From positions 2,414,390 through 2,478,389 of the forward strand of contig NW_008709073.1 of the NCBI RefSeq assembly GCF_000327385.1: a stretch of DNA of 64,000 nt. The letters run 5' to 3'. Shown here one piece after another: positions 36,040 to 47,640 of the stretch. The translations under genes and the position numbers were made by a program. How positions within the stretch are numbered: position 1 is the first letter of the stretch; every line of letters starts with the position of its first letter. The notes beneath the pieces are model-generated. The model saw nothing but the letters and a program-made list of their open reading frames with translations. It was not told where the DNA came from and did no database searches. The DNA is from Lottia gigantea (taxonomy: Eukaryota > Mollusca > Gastropoda > Lottiidae).

Positions 36040-39000
36040 TCAGCTTGATGATGAATTAAAAAAACTTAAACACAACTGATGATCTCTAATGTCGCCCCAA
36101 CCTCCGTTGGCCTTGGGATCTCGAATTTTCATCCGTGATTGTCCATTAATTGATAAAGTATTAGGAAACAGATAGTTTTTATTTTTTGATAGCAGTTCCT
36201 CAACCTTTTTGATTTTATCTCCTGGATTGCAACTTTTACCCTTATGATGAATTCCACTTGAAAATAGAAACAAAAACATTATATCAGACTTAAAAATGCT
36301 GTATTCGATACCTCTTGGAAACAGGAAATTTTCCAGTGTGTAATAGTACATATGCAGATAGTATCTTTAAAAGTTACTACTGGTGCATGCTTTCTATTTT
36401 TATATGGAATTCATTTGTCTGGGTTGTCACCAGGGCTGTTGATTCGGCTCTATATGCCAGACTGACTGACAGGACTGCTCAAATGTCCTCTATCAGACAT
36501 CAAATATAGGTTAGCCATTACATGGCTTTCAATGTCAAGAGGTAACGAATACAGCACTAGTGAAAACGAATGGTTCAGCTTGTTTCAGATTGAAATTAAT
36601 AAAGAAACTGGGAAGGAAGAATCTTAAAACTTCACTGAAATAAGACAGAAACAAAAATCACCCTTCTTCAAAAGTAAAGTGAAATCTTACCATTCTCCAA
36701 TATGAAAGATTCTAGTGGCTCGAAGTTTTAAACACTGTATTCTACCTGGAATACATTTCATACTGAGATGTTGTATAGTCCAATCCCAATTATAATCATC
36801 ATGGACACAAAATTCCTGTAAGATAATAACAGTTCAGTTCAACAGTCACTAAATCATATCTCTCATTGTTCAAGAGTATATGTGTTTTTGTTATTTGCTA
36901 TTTTGGTTTTACATATCGTGTCTGAAGATGGGAGCAGTTCTTATTAAAGGAAATTCATTTGGTCATTTGTTTTTTTCTCAAAACAGTAATAGTGTTTTAC
37001 CATTGGCTCTTCTGCCAAAGACGTCATTTAAGATTAGATATAAATATTTAAGAATAGCATTGATATTTAAGAATGGCATTGGTATTTAAGAATAGCATTG
37101 ATATTTTAGGATAGCATTGGTATTTAAGAATAGCATTGGTATCTAAGAATAGCATTGGTATTTAAGAATAGCATTGATATTTAAGGATAGCATTGATATT
37201 TAAGGATAGCATTGATATTTAAGAATAGCATTGATATTTTAGGATAGCATTGGTATTTAAGAAAGCATTGATATTTAAGAATAGCATTGGTATTTAAGAA
37301 TAGCTTTGATATTAGCATTGATATTTAAAAATAGCATTGATATTTAAGAATAGTATTGATATTTAAGAATAACATTGATATTTAAGAATAGCATTGATAT
37401 TTAAGAATAGCATTGGTATTTAAGAATAGCATTGGTATTTAAAAATGGCATTGATATTTAAGGATAGCATTGATATTTAAGAATAGCATCAGTATTTATT
37501 GATATTTAAGAATAGCATTGATATTTAAGAATAGCATTGGTATTTATTGATATTTAAGAATAGCATTGATATTTAAGAATAGCATTGATATTTAAGAATA
37601 GCATTGGTATTTATTGATATTTAAGGATAGCATTGGTATTTAAGGATAGCATTGATATTTAAGAATAGCATTGGTATTTAAGAATAGCATTGGTATTTAA
37701 AAATGGCATTGATATTTAAGGATAGCATTGATATTTAAGAATAGCATTGGTATTTATTGATATTTAAGAATAGCATTGATATTTAAGAATAGCATTGGTA
37801 TTTATTGATATTTAAGAATAGCATTGATATTTAAGAATAGCATTGATATCTAAGAATAGCATTGATATCTAAGAATAGCATTGGTATTTATTGATATTTA
37901 CCAATAGCATTGATATTTAAGAATAGCATTGGCATGTAATCGCAATTGATCATTTAAACTGCTACACACTATTTTTCTAATGTTTTAACCTGATTTTGTA
38001 ACTGAATCAAATTGATCTAGAATATAGAACATGGAATTTACTTTCTTTAGCTTTACATTATTAATGAGATTTTTCGATTAATAAATTGGAATTGATCAAG
38101 TAAAAGCATTACCAGATGCACAAAAAAAACCATTTGTTCATATAAGAAAAATAAAGTAAAAAATCAAACCTTTTGACATTTTTTGATTTGATCCCAGAGT
38201 TTTCGTGTAAAAACCATACCCATATTATGTTTCGATGATACCCAAAATGACTTTTCAACCTAAAATATAAAACAATATATGATTAAGTATTGCTCAATAA
38301 ATCCAATTTGATTCCAATACAGATCTAAATGTTTTGTTTCCTGTTACTTCTGAGGGTTACTATACGTGTTAAACTGATCTGACATAACGTTTATTTAAAA
38401 ATGTTGCAAATTTGGACCTAGTCTTCCTCCTAAATTAGAGACAACTTGAATCTTTCTTCAAAAATCTGATCTCTCTGGCAGTAAGACAACATCTTCAGAA
38501 AGTATTTCCCCCTCCTAGTAGAATCTTTTCTTTAATAACTCCTAAATATTTCTGAGTTGAACCCGCCAATATTTTTGACATATTTCTTGCATTTGCATTG
38601 GAATCACAAATTCTGATAATTTGCTCTTTTATTTCTGTAAAATATCCACTCACCTTTCCAGAATTTACTTGGTAATTTTGCAGTAAAGTATTCACTCACC
38701 TTTCCAGAATTTACTTGGTAATTTTGCAGTAAAGTATTCACTCACCTTTCCAGAATTTACTTGGTAATTTTGCAGTAAAATATTCACTCACCTTTCCAGA
38801 ATTTACTTGGTAATTTTGCAGTAAAGTATTCACTCACCTTTCCAGAATTTACTTGGTAATTTTGCAGTAAAATATTCACTCACCTTTCCAGAATTTACTT
38901 GGTAATTTTGCAGTAAAGTATTCACTCACCTTTCCAGAATTTACTTGGTAATTTTGCAGTAAAGTATTCACTCACCTTTCCAGAATTTACTTGGTAATTT

Positions 39001-42000
39001 TGCAGTAAAATATTCACTCACCTTTCCAGAATTTACTTGGTAATTTTGCAGTAAAGTATTCACTCACCTTTCCAGAATTTACTTGGTAATTTTGCAGTAA
39101 AGTATTCACTCACCTTTCCAGAATTTACTTGGTAATTTTGCAGTAAAATATTCACTCACCTTTCCAGAATTTACTTGGTAATTTTGAGATTTGTCATAAT
39201 TTCCAATCACTAACATCTGACAATCTTTACAGTCACTATAATAAAACAATTTGTATTAATTTAATATCTTAAAGGGACAGATGCGCCATTTTGGAGGGTT
39301 GATTTGAGTCTAGAATATATATATATATATATAACAGAAGTATCATGTCTCTATATTGCAGTGTCTCAAAATAAGATGACTCATCCTTTTAATTTTCAAA
39401 CAGGGATAATTCTGGACACACATGGATTTGAAGGCTCCAATTTCAATGGTGACATGTGAGCATCATTACTGATTAGCTTAGCTAAAAAAATTCCCGTTTC
39501 TGAGACTAAAGTATGATGGTCAAAAAATGGTGCATCTGTCCCTTTAGAATGGAAGTTTTGTGCTCAGCTGTTGTTGGCAGGGTGAAGCAACCTCAAGTTC
39601 TACAAGCTGTCAGACAATTTTGTGGTGCCAAAAACCCTATCAAAACATTCATCATTTTGATTTTGTACTAAGACACTGCAAATTAATTATTTGATTTGAA
39701 CTGAACTTGGTGAGTCTCGATCCCCATGGATTTTACCCATAGATTTATATGAAGATTCAAAGTTTAACCAATCGAGAAGTGAAAGCTGTTTCATAATTTT
39801 TTATATAATGTTATGCATCATAACTTGGTAACAGCAGATGAAATTGTTAAGTACATTTTTCAATGGTATGAAATCTTTCATGGATTGATAATATAATTGC
39901 ACTTAAAGAATATTATACTATGTACATATAGATATTATACAATATCAACATACCGTTTTTGTATATTTTGTAACATACTAAGTACAGATAACACATCCTC
40001 AGACACATAATAATCTTCTTCTAATAATAATACCATGCCTTGATATCCTTCTAATACTGTTATCTTCTCAAATACATAATTTAACTGTAATAGATATACA
40101 TGTAATTTTATTTTCTACTTCATTGACTTACATAGAAAATTTCCATGGACAAGTAGTGATGGGACAGCAAAAGAAAATAACAATCAAATAATTGAAATAA
40201 TTGGAGAGGCATAATTGGTGTATTATGGTTAATAATTGAAATACACAAAAACGATGTCAAACTGTACATTGTATATAGGATACAAGAATGTGACCCAATT
40301 TTATGTGCTACTTTTCTGCATCTTAAGGGCTAATGAAGATGGGAAACACCATGCAGTGTACAATGATGGTAAATTTTCCTGGACAGCGGCCTTCTCTTTT
40401 TCCATTTCTAACTGTCGAGGGATCTTTAAAGTATTTGAGACAAGTTGGTAAATTGAATTAACGGTCGGCGACGGTCATTTGGGAATGGATTATTTGCATT
40501 ACTTGACTTTTAACGACTGTTAATTGATTGTCAGCAACAATCGGAACATCATTATAGACAAGGAAAACTTAATGTAAATTACGATACTTGCAAAAATGTA
40601 ACCTCAATATGTAATGCAGAAAATGTAAAACATGCAGTCAGCCAATATTATTTTATTCTAATGATGATATATGATAAGATGAATGTCAAATGAATGTTCA
40701 TTACAGAAAATATTTGTCAAAAAATCATTAATGAAACAAATGTTGTCACTGATTAACTGAAAAAGATCCTTCTACATCAACAAGACATCAAAACTGCAAG
40801 TTTTAATGATGCATATCAGTGTCTGGTGATTGTATCAAAAACAATCTGCAACATGAGTTGCTCACATGTTAATTTAGACTATCTATTAACATCATTCATT
40901 GTAGAATATCTCCAATTATCATACAGCCTAAGATTATCTACAAATATCATACAGCCTTAGATTATCATACAGACTTAGATTATCTAAAAAATATCATACA
41001 GCCTAAGATTATCATACAGCCTTAGATTATCTAAAAAATATCATACAGCCTTAAAATATCATACAGCCTTAGATTATCTACAAATATCATACAGCCTTAG
41101 ATTATCCGTAATTATCATTCAGCCTTAGATTATCAACAAATAGCATACAGCCTTGGGTTATCTGTAAAAGTCTTACAAATATCATACAAGTTTAAATCAT
41201 CTACAAATAGCATACAGCCTTAGATAATGTATAAATATTAAATAGTCTTAGATTATCTGCAAATATCATACAGCTTTGGGTTATCCACAAATGTCTTACA
41301 AATATCATACAAGTTTAAATCATCTATAAATAGCATAAAGCCTTAGATTATCGACAAATATCATACAGTCTACAGCATACTGCCCCAGATTATCTGCAAT
41401 CATTATACATCCTTAGATTATCGACAAACAATGGTAGCATACACCCGTACATTATCTGCATATAGCATAGCATAGATGCAGACAAGTGTAGGTTTATTAT
41501 CTACTATCTTAAATTATAATAAAATTCAATTCTGTTTATATACTGATCAATATAATTGATAAAGAAATGTTAATGGTGTTTATTCTAAGTCAATAATAAT
41601 ACAATCAGTCAATACTATTGACCACACTAACCATAAATATATCCTTAATTATTGATATAACCACCATTCTTTGTACTTTTAATACCTACTTAGCATACAG
41701 ACCTTGATAACAAAATCAATGAGTCATTTCTTTATATACAGTATACTTATTCATATAAAACTATAGACTAAATTTTAAAGTTGACTGATTGTCTAATGTA
41801 ACTGAAACCTTTACCATTTGATTGATCAAATCGTTCAACTGAGTGATTATTTCAAAGTTCTATTATTGTACCAGTGTAAAATTCCTAAGGCACAGAACAG
41901 CAGGGGCAGAACACATTTTCATAGTGTTTGTTTGTAAAGAACACCCTAGAAATTCATTTACTCTTTCACTCTGGCAAGCCACTGACAGCACTGCGACCTA

Positions 42001-45000
42001 TTTGATCACTTTTGTATAAATCATTATCTATGATCCTCGGGAATCCAACCAATCATAGATTTGTGAATCTGACCAATCAGAGTTGACAAACATTGACCTA
42101 TTATGACATTTAGGGTTGAGAAAATGAGACTGTAATAGTCTTTATTTAGCTAGGAAAATTGTTTGGAAAAATCCCAGCTCACCTAAGAGCTTTAAACATG
42201 ATGACACACAGTGAAGGCAGTGGATTTACAGGGTTCGGAGAAAGAGGTAGAAAATGAAAGTGAAAACAGTAGTGAAGACATTTTATACAAAGATATTCTG
42301 TCCAAATGGACCAAAATGTGGAAAACATACTCCAGAGGCAAAGGTCAAACAGATTGCAAACTTGTCCCTTTAAAATAGTTGTTTCTATGCAGAAAAATGA
42401 TTTGGGTTTATATTAGAATATTTAATGACATTTCATTGTTAATCCTAGATAGTTATTTATGCTTGGGTGAAATTGAAAAATAGATCAATAAATATATTGT
42501 TTTATTCAAAGCCAATTTGTAGTGTTCACAATCAATGAGCAGCCTTTATATCATACTTGTTCAAATTCTATCTCCAAATCTAATTAAATTCTAACACCTT
42601 CAAACTTAACATATGTTACTGTGGTATACGTTAAAGGGATTGTAAAGCATTTTTCTAAACTATTTAAGTATATCTTGGAACTTGATGTTTCAATGTTCAT
42701 TCCAATTTTCAATTCCACTAATAGTAAGCATTTTATACATCCTTATTGCAAAAGTTGCTATTGATATATAAAGATCTTTTTAATAGTGACGTCATAACCC
42801 ATAGTTTTAGAAGAATACAACAACTAGACATCTGATTAATGATAGCTTGCCAGGCAAGGTAACATACGCCCACTGGTAGCTGTCAGAAATGATAAAACAG
42901 TCTTTAGTGACTAAAGTATGAATTTCCTCATATTAAAGAAATTTTAATAGTTTGAATTCAATGATATAGTCAAGGGCAATAACTCATAAACCGTTCATTG
43001 AAAGATCGTCAAATTTAAACTTGACAAAGAACTCATCAGTATAATGATCACACCAAATTTCATTAAAATAAGTTAAAAACTGTAGTCTCTATTGTGTTCA
43101 CAAACAAATTTTGACACGTTTTTCCTAAGTCAAGGGCAATAACTCAAAAACCGTTCCTCGAAAGATCGTCAAATTTAAACTTGACAAAGAACTAATAAAT
43201 CCATATTATAAAGCTAAACAAAGCATGGCCAAACTGCTTAATTAACAATTAGTACTCTCCATTTTTAATTAACTATTTTAAAACAAATTCAGTTTGATCA
43301 AATAGATACATAAATTTACATAGAATACTTTAGAAATGTTTTCAGATATAATTAACAATTGTTTAATAATGAAAACTGGGCATACAGCCCCTTTAAATAC
43401 AATCACATGATCACAGTATAAGCAGACATCAGGCAATAACTTTCATGAAATTCAAATTCAATATTCATTGAACATTCACAGATATGCTGTGTTTTTGTGT
43501 TTTATGAAAATCATTTGAAAGTTGAAGAACCAAATTTTTTTTTAGGGGAAATTGCCTAAAACTTGAACCAGAACGTTTACAGGGAAATGATACATACATA
43601 CATTAGGAAATTGTGGTTTATTTAAAAGACATTTTTCTACATAACAAGTCTTACCTTCCATATCCAATGATGTTTAGCTTGACAATATTTTGGTTCTCTG
43701 TAATGACCATATTTGTCTGGATGCAAGGCATTTAAACAATTGGCTTTTACAGCACTGAAATATTCAAGGTCCATTTGCATTAGCTTTGCTACATAGTAAT
43801 TCATATTTAAACTGGTGCTTTTTTTTTTGGGTTCATTTATTCAAAAGGACATTACCTTTTAGAATGGACATAAAGTTTAAAGCCTCAACTTTGGTCAACA
43901 AGTGTATATATTCATCAGTTGAACTCACCAGATGCCATGATTAAAGAATAGAATCTCTATATAAGACAATATATCCATTTAACTAAATAAACTCTTCTAA
44001 GCATGTTTCAAAATTACTTCGTTTAATGAATTATTACTTAGTTTTATAGATATATTGGATTATAGAGTGTTTCTGTTGTATAGTTATGACACCAGATAAG
44101 TCCACTGATGATCAAAGACTCATTTAGGCCAAGTTTAAAATTTCACTTTTTTGGTCATCCTAAGAGGTAGTTAACCTGTAAGTGATAGAGTACCAAAACT
44201 GTCCTTTAAGCCTGAGATTGGTCAGGGAGTGGACAGTTTTAGTGGTCTGTGAAACATAAATATTAGCCTAGGTTAAATTAAATGAGATCAGCACACTCCA
44301 AATAGAAGTTTAGTGAGTACAGATTAAGGCAACTGAACCTTGAAGTTTTACAAAAAACTGAAAAAAATGTGTCTACATATACCTGAAAGAAAATTTTCAT
44401 CAAATAACATAATGAAAACGGGTCTTAACCGTGGATTTTTTTTCCACATATTTCATGGGATGGTAAACAACCTTACTTTTGTATGCATACGTGTAGTTTT
44501 TATCTCTCTTTGTACACCCATATAAAAATATGAATGCACACATCACAAGTCATAGTCAAATATAATGAAAAGCAAATTTCAACTGACAGTCATAGACGAT
44601 GTTAAATCAAAAATATCAAGCAATCAGTTTTCTGATATCCTTCAAACTCTTATTATGGCTTGTAATTGAACATTGACAGTTGTCACAGTTTCTGTCTCTT
44701 AAACCTGCTTAAATAGTGAACTTTGAGTTTTGAGCAATGACCTGGACCTTTTACACCCCTAAAAATTTTTTTCATCCACATTTCCAGCATGTGATGACGT
44801 GAGGTGCTCTCTCAATTCAAAATCAATTTTTCTCCTACACCAGTTGGCCACACCCCTGACACCCTAGTCCCACACTCCCCGGTTGGGTTTAGAGTCTACG
44901 AACATATGACACATAGCTGCATATGAAAACTGCAAAAATATCCTTATTTTTTTATGGCTTGTAATTGTCACAGGTGTCACAGAGTCTGTCTTTTAAACCT

Positions 45001-47120
45001 GCTCAAATAGTGAATATTTTTTTCAGTGAAATGACAATGTTTTTTTCCAGAGCATGGTGCAAAAGTTATGGGATTCAGTTGGTTAGTTTCACTGAATCAA
45101 ATCTTAGTGTTATTTGCTTGTTACCATAAAAAGTAATTTGCCTGGTGGAAACACACCGAAGCTAGCTTAAAGCCGGCTTTTTCACTCAGTGGAGACACAG
45201 TTTATATATCATAGTTATATTTTGTCCTGTTAAAAATTACTTGATGATTTTCTATGAACACTAACATTTATAATCGTTGTTTTTTTTATAAATTCTATAT
45301 CAGGTACACATTTACTTACTCTGCTTTTTTCATATCTCGTTTACAGTCTTTTGGGTCTGTTCCAGGAAATACATCACTAAATATTTGTTGTGAATTAGGA
45401 AAGAAAATTTGCATGACCTGGAAAATAAATAAATTGAACTGATAAATATGTCCAAGTTTTAATTAGGATAATAGTATTGGAATGCCAAATGTCTAAATTT
45501 CGGCTTGGATAATTGTTATTGGATAACAAATGTCCAAATACTGGCTAGAAGAATTGTAATGCCTGGGATAACAAATTGTAAATTCTGGCTTGGATAATTG
45601 TATTGGGATAACAAATTGTAAATGCTGGCTTAGCCAATTGTATTGGGATAACAAATTGTAAATTCTGGCTTGCATAATTGTAATGGGATAACAAATTCTA
45701 AATTCTGGTTTGGATAATTGTATTGGGATAACAAATTGTAAATGCTTGCTTAGATAATAATTGTATTGGGATAACAAATTTTAAATTCTGGCTTGGATAA
45801 TTGTATTGGGATAACAAATTGTAAATTCTGGCTTGGGTAATTGTATTGGGATAACAAAATGTAAATTCTGGCTTGGGTAATTGTATTTGGATAGCAAATT
45901 GTATGTTCTGGTTTGGATAATTGTATTAGGATGACAAATTGTAAATTCTGGCTTGGATAATTGTATTGGGATAACAAATTGTAAATTCTGGCTTGGGTAA
46001 TTGTATTTGGATAACAAATTGTAAATTCTGGTTTGGATAATTGTATTAAGATGACAAATTGTAAATTCTGGTTTGGATAATTAAATTAAGATAACAATTG
46101 TCCAAATTCTGGCTTGGATAATTGTATTGGGATAACAAATTGTAAATTCTGGCTTGGGTAATTGTATTTGGATAACAAATTGTAAATTCTGGCTTGGGTA
46201 ATTGTATTTGGATGACAAATTGTAAATTCTGGTTTGGATAATTATATTAGGATAACAAATGTCTAAATTCTGGCTTGGATAATTGTATTGGGACAACAAG
46301 TGTCAAAATTTTGGGTTTGGATAATTATATTGGGATAACAAATGTACAAATTTGGGTTTGGATGATTGTATTGGGATAACAAAAGTATAAATCCAGCAAT
46401 TTCAGTTGTGACAATTAAAATATATATTCACAAAACTGTCATTCAAAATTGAGAGCAAAAGATGTATAGTAGTGGACTCCTCCAAAGAGTAGTACCATCA
46501 GGTGTTACAAAAAGAGTGAACATGGTTTACTTCCAATGTCTTACATGAAATTAAAAACTAGTACTTACAGGACAGAAATCTACCATTTCAACCACATCAT
46601 TTAATTCTTTAGAATAAACATCATGACTGACAATTAATAAACAGTTCTCAATATTGCGCATTTTCCGTAAAGAATTGAGTAAAATTTTTAAGTATTCCAC
46701 TCTGTCGTGAACTTGAACCACTATCACAGTACTACTGGCATCCAGTTTTAGTCCGAACTTTGGTAAATTATGGATATGTTGTAATTTGTTTAAACGTTTT
46801 AACTCTTGTAGGAGCACAGTCATATTTTTGGTATCAAAGTTGTTGTGGATTGACTGACTTTTATTTGGTTTGTATCCTGAAACAGGTGGGATTACTAATT
46901 TTCTTGTCAAGGGTTGTAGATTAGGATCAAAAGATATACTTTCTTGATGAAATTGCACATGACTATCTCCTTTGTTGTAGGCATGGAAACCAGAAACACT
47001 TAGTACTTCCATTCCATCAGGTTGAGACGTTAATAAGATATGTAAATTAAGCATCACAAACACTAACATAGTGATCATCAAAAACGATCGTAAGATCCGT
47101 CGTGGATATAAACGCATCAT
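36040..47120 (-). CDS. MGAT2: MGAT2, alpha-1,6-mannosyl-glycoprotein 2-beta-GlcNAc-transferase (GnT-II), eight exons
   Basis: Golgi enzyme that adds the second antennary GlcNAc to N-glycans, after GnT-I and mannosidase II, opening complex-type glycans. Minus-strand exons: 47120-46569, 45417-45320, 43754-43655, 40084-39954, 39235-39160, 38259-38170, 36815-36691 and 36256-36040; all phases close, 462 residues (human 447). Type II topology: short cytoplasmic RRILRSF, then a membrane segment near residues 12-30. Catalytic blocks: VIVVQVHDRVEYLKILLNSL, PKDCKRD, GHYREPKYCQAKHHW, the metal-binding LLLEEDYY (acidic 272-274), KHNMGMVFTR, HDDYNWDWT and NGGWGDIRDHQLC near the end. The start is the first of two Met codons, 26 nt after a 5' UTR acceptor. 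Intron 6 uses a weaker GTTTGA donor. Introns 1, 3, 5 and 6 hold tandem arrays; intron 4 holds a family B element. Vertebrate MGAT2 is a single coding exon. Confidence 0.93.
37041..37935. repeat. 19-bp minisatellite in MGAT2 intron 6
   Basis: About 46 units of GCATTGATATTTAAGAATA, with GGTATTT and GGATAGC variants. Several units carry an extra TTATTGAT insert, and blocks with that insert recur at regular steps, so larger multi-unit blocks were copied too. Confidence 0.9.
38641..39185. repeat. 46-bp array repeating the exon 5 end and its splice donor
   Basis: Twelve donors at exact 46-bp steps (CACTCACC starting 38647, 38693 and so on to 39153). On the gene strand each unit holds about 27 nt of exon 5 (ACCAAGTAAATTCTGG...) then AAAG|GTGAGTG. 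Units are almost identical and differ mainly at one base (AAAGTATT or AAAATATT), in a pattern suggesting three-unit (138-bp) copying. The donor at 39159 is the one that keeps the frame. Confidence 0.92.
39269..39546. mobile_element. Family B MITE, complete copy in MGAT2 intron 4
   Basis: TTAAAGGGACAGATGCGCCA at the left pairs with TGGTGCATCTGTCCCTTTA at the right, 278 bp apart. An (AT)n run has grown inside. It begins about 34 bp upstream (gene sense) of exon 5. Confidence 0.8.
40298..40442 (-). repeat. tRNA-derived SINE, distal half, in MGAT2 intron 3
   Basis: Shares TGCTACTTTTCTGCATC, ACACCATGCAGTGTACAATG and AACTGTCGAGGGATCTTTAA with 47309-47640. The tRNA-like head is absent. Confidence 0.65.
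40915..41475. repeat. Degenerate ~28-bp minisatellite in MGAT2 intron 3
   Basis: About 18-20 uneven units of ATCATACAGCCTTAGATTAT plus CTACAAAT, with deletions and a larger duplicated block (CTTACAAATATCATACAAGT twice, about 41171 and 41294). Older than the 46-bp array. Confidence 0.8.
42631..42845. repeat. Family A MITE, diverged copy in MGAT2 intron 3
   Basis: TTAAAGGGATTGTAAAGCAT starts it; CATTCCAATTTTCAATTCC, ATAGTGACGTCATAAC and CTAGACATCTGATTAATG follow. The right end is lost. Confidence 0.6.
42850..43200. repeat. Direct duplication around AAGGGCAATAACTC
   Basis: Two segments 160 bp apart begin CAAGGGCAATAACTCA (42971 and 43131) and share AAAGATCGTCAAATTTAAAC and TTGACAAAGAACT. The left flank holds ACATACGCCCACTGG, which links it to family C. 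Confidence 0.65.
43205..43396. repeat. Family E MITE, right-hand part
   Basis: AACTGCTTAATTAACAATTA, TTAGTACTCTCC, TCAGTTTGATCAAATAG and the ending CAGCCCCTTTAA match the right part of the element at 56633-57159. Confidence 0.65.
44651..45014. repeat. ~70-bp direct repeats around a hAT-like MITE body
   Basis: 44651-44722 and 44946-45014 share TTATGGCTTGTAATTG, CAGAGTCTGTC-type and TTAAACCTGCT-AAATAGTGAA blocks. Between them is a copy of the 24592 element body (TTTTACACCCCTAAAAATTT, AGTTGGCCACACCCCTGACA). It lies in MGAT2 intron 2. Confidence 0.6.
45500..46385. repeat. 40-bp minisatellite in MGAT2 intron 1
   Basis: About 22 units of TTGGGATAACAAATTGTAAA plus TTCTGGCTTGGATAATTGTA. As 40 is not a multiple of three, the minus strand carries overlapping false frames that cycle every three units. 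Variation is uneven: the centre is most uniform and the ends most diverged. Confidence 0.9.
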
Positions 47121-47308
47121 GGCAGATCATGAAACGAAGTGATTAAACTAAAATACACAACTCAATAGTTTACATCTATAACAAGTCTGTTATGGTACCA
47201 GCTGCATAGTAGTTTTATTTTTGTATAGGCTATTACAGCCTTACCTGAAAATATAAGAATTTATATGTAATATGATATGTATCAATTATAAGCAGAAACA
47301 AAGAAATG

Positions 47309-47640
47309 AAATGAATGGAGTTTTACGTCCTACTTTTCTGCACCATGTGGGTTAATGAAGACAGGCAACACCATGCAGTGTGCAATGAGGGTAATATTGC
47401 CCAAACAGCGGCATTAGCCTGCTCTTTTTCGATTTCCAACTGTCGAGGGATCTTTAACGTGCACAGCCTATCCGAACGACTAGACACTTTTTCCATGTCA
47501 GCCCCGTTTACCTGCATCACTGACAGGGGGAAACCGGGTTGAAAAATCCGAAGGTATTATCTCGACCTATGCCAGGATTGAACCCTGGACCTTCAGGTTA
47601 GCGAGCAAGCGTTTAACTTACTGAGCCACTGCCGCTCCCC
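47309..47640 (-). mobile_element. tRNA-derived SINE, best preserved copy
   Basis: On the minus strand: A box TGGCTCAGTAAGTTAA, B box GGTTCAATCC within CAGGGTTCAATCCTGG, a central domain (CCCTGTCAGTGATGCAGGTA, GCTGACATGGAAAAAGTG, GTTAAAGATCCCTCGACAG) and a tail ending CATTCATTTCATTTC. Polymerase III promoter boxes, the tRNA-like head and a conserved centre define a SINE. I recall similar central domains in molluscan SINEs but cannot assign a named family. Confidence 0.82.

Noticed and set aside
37041-39185. Regular repeats that might be mistaken for a CRISPR array
   Set aside because: Units are head-to-tail with no unique spacers, and the context is an animal gene intron.
45493-46299. Overlapping minus-strand frames rich in YNYPSQNLQFVIP-like units
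   Set aside because: False frames of the 40-bp minisatellite in an MGAT2 intron.
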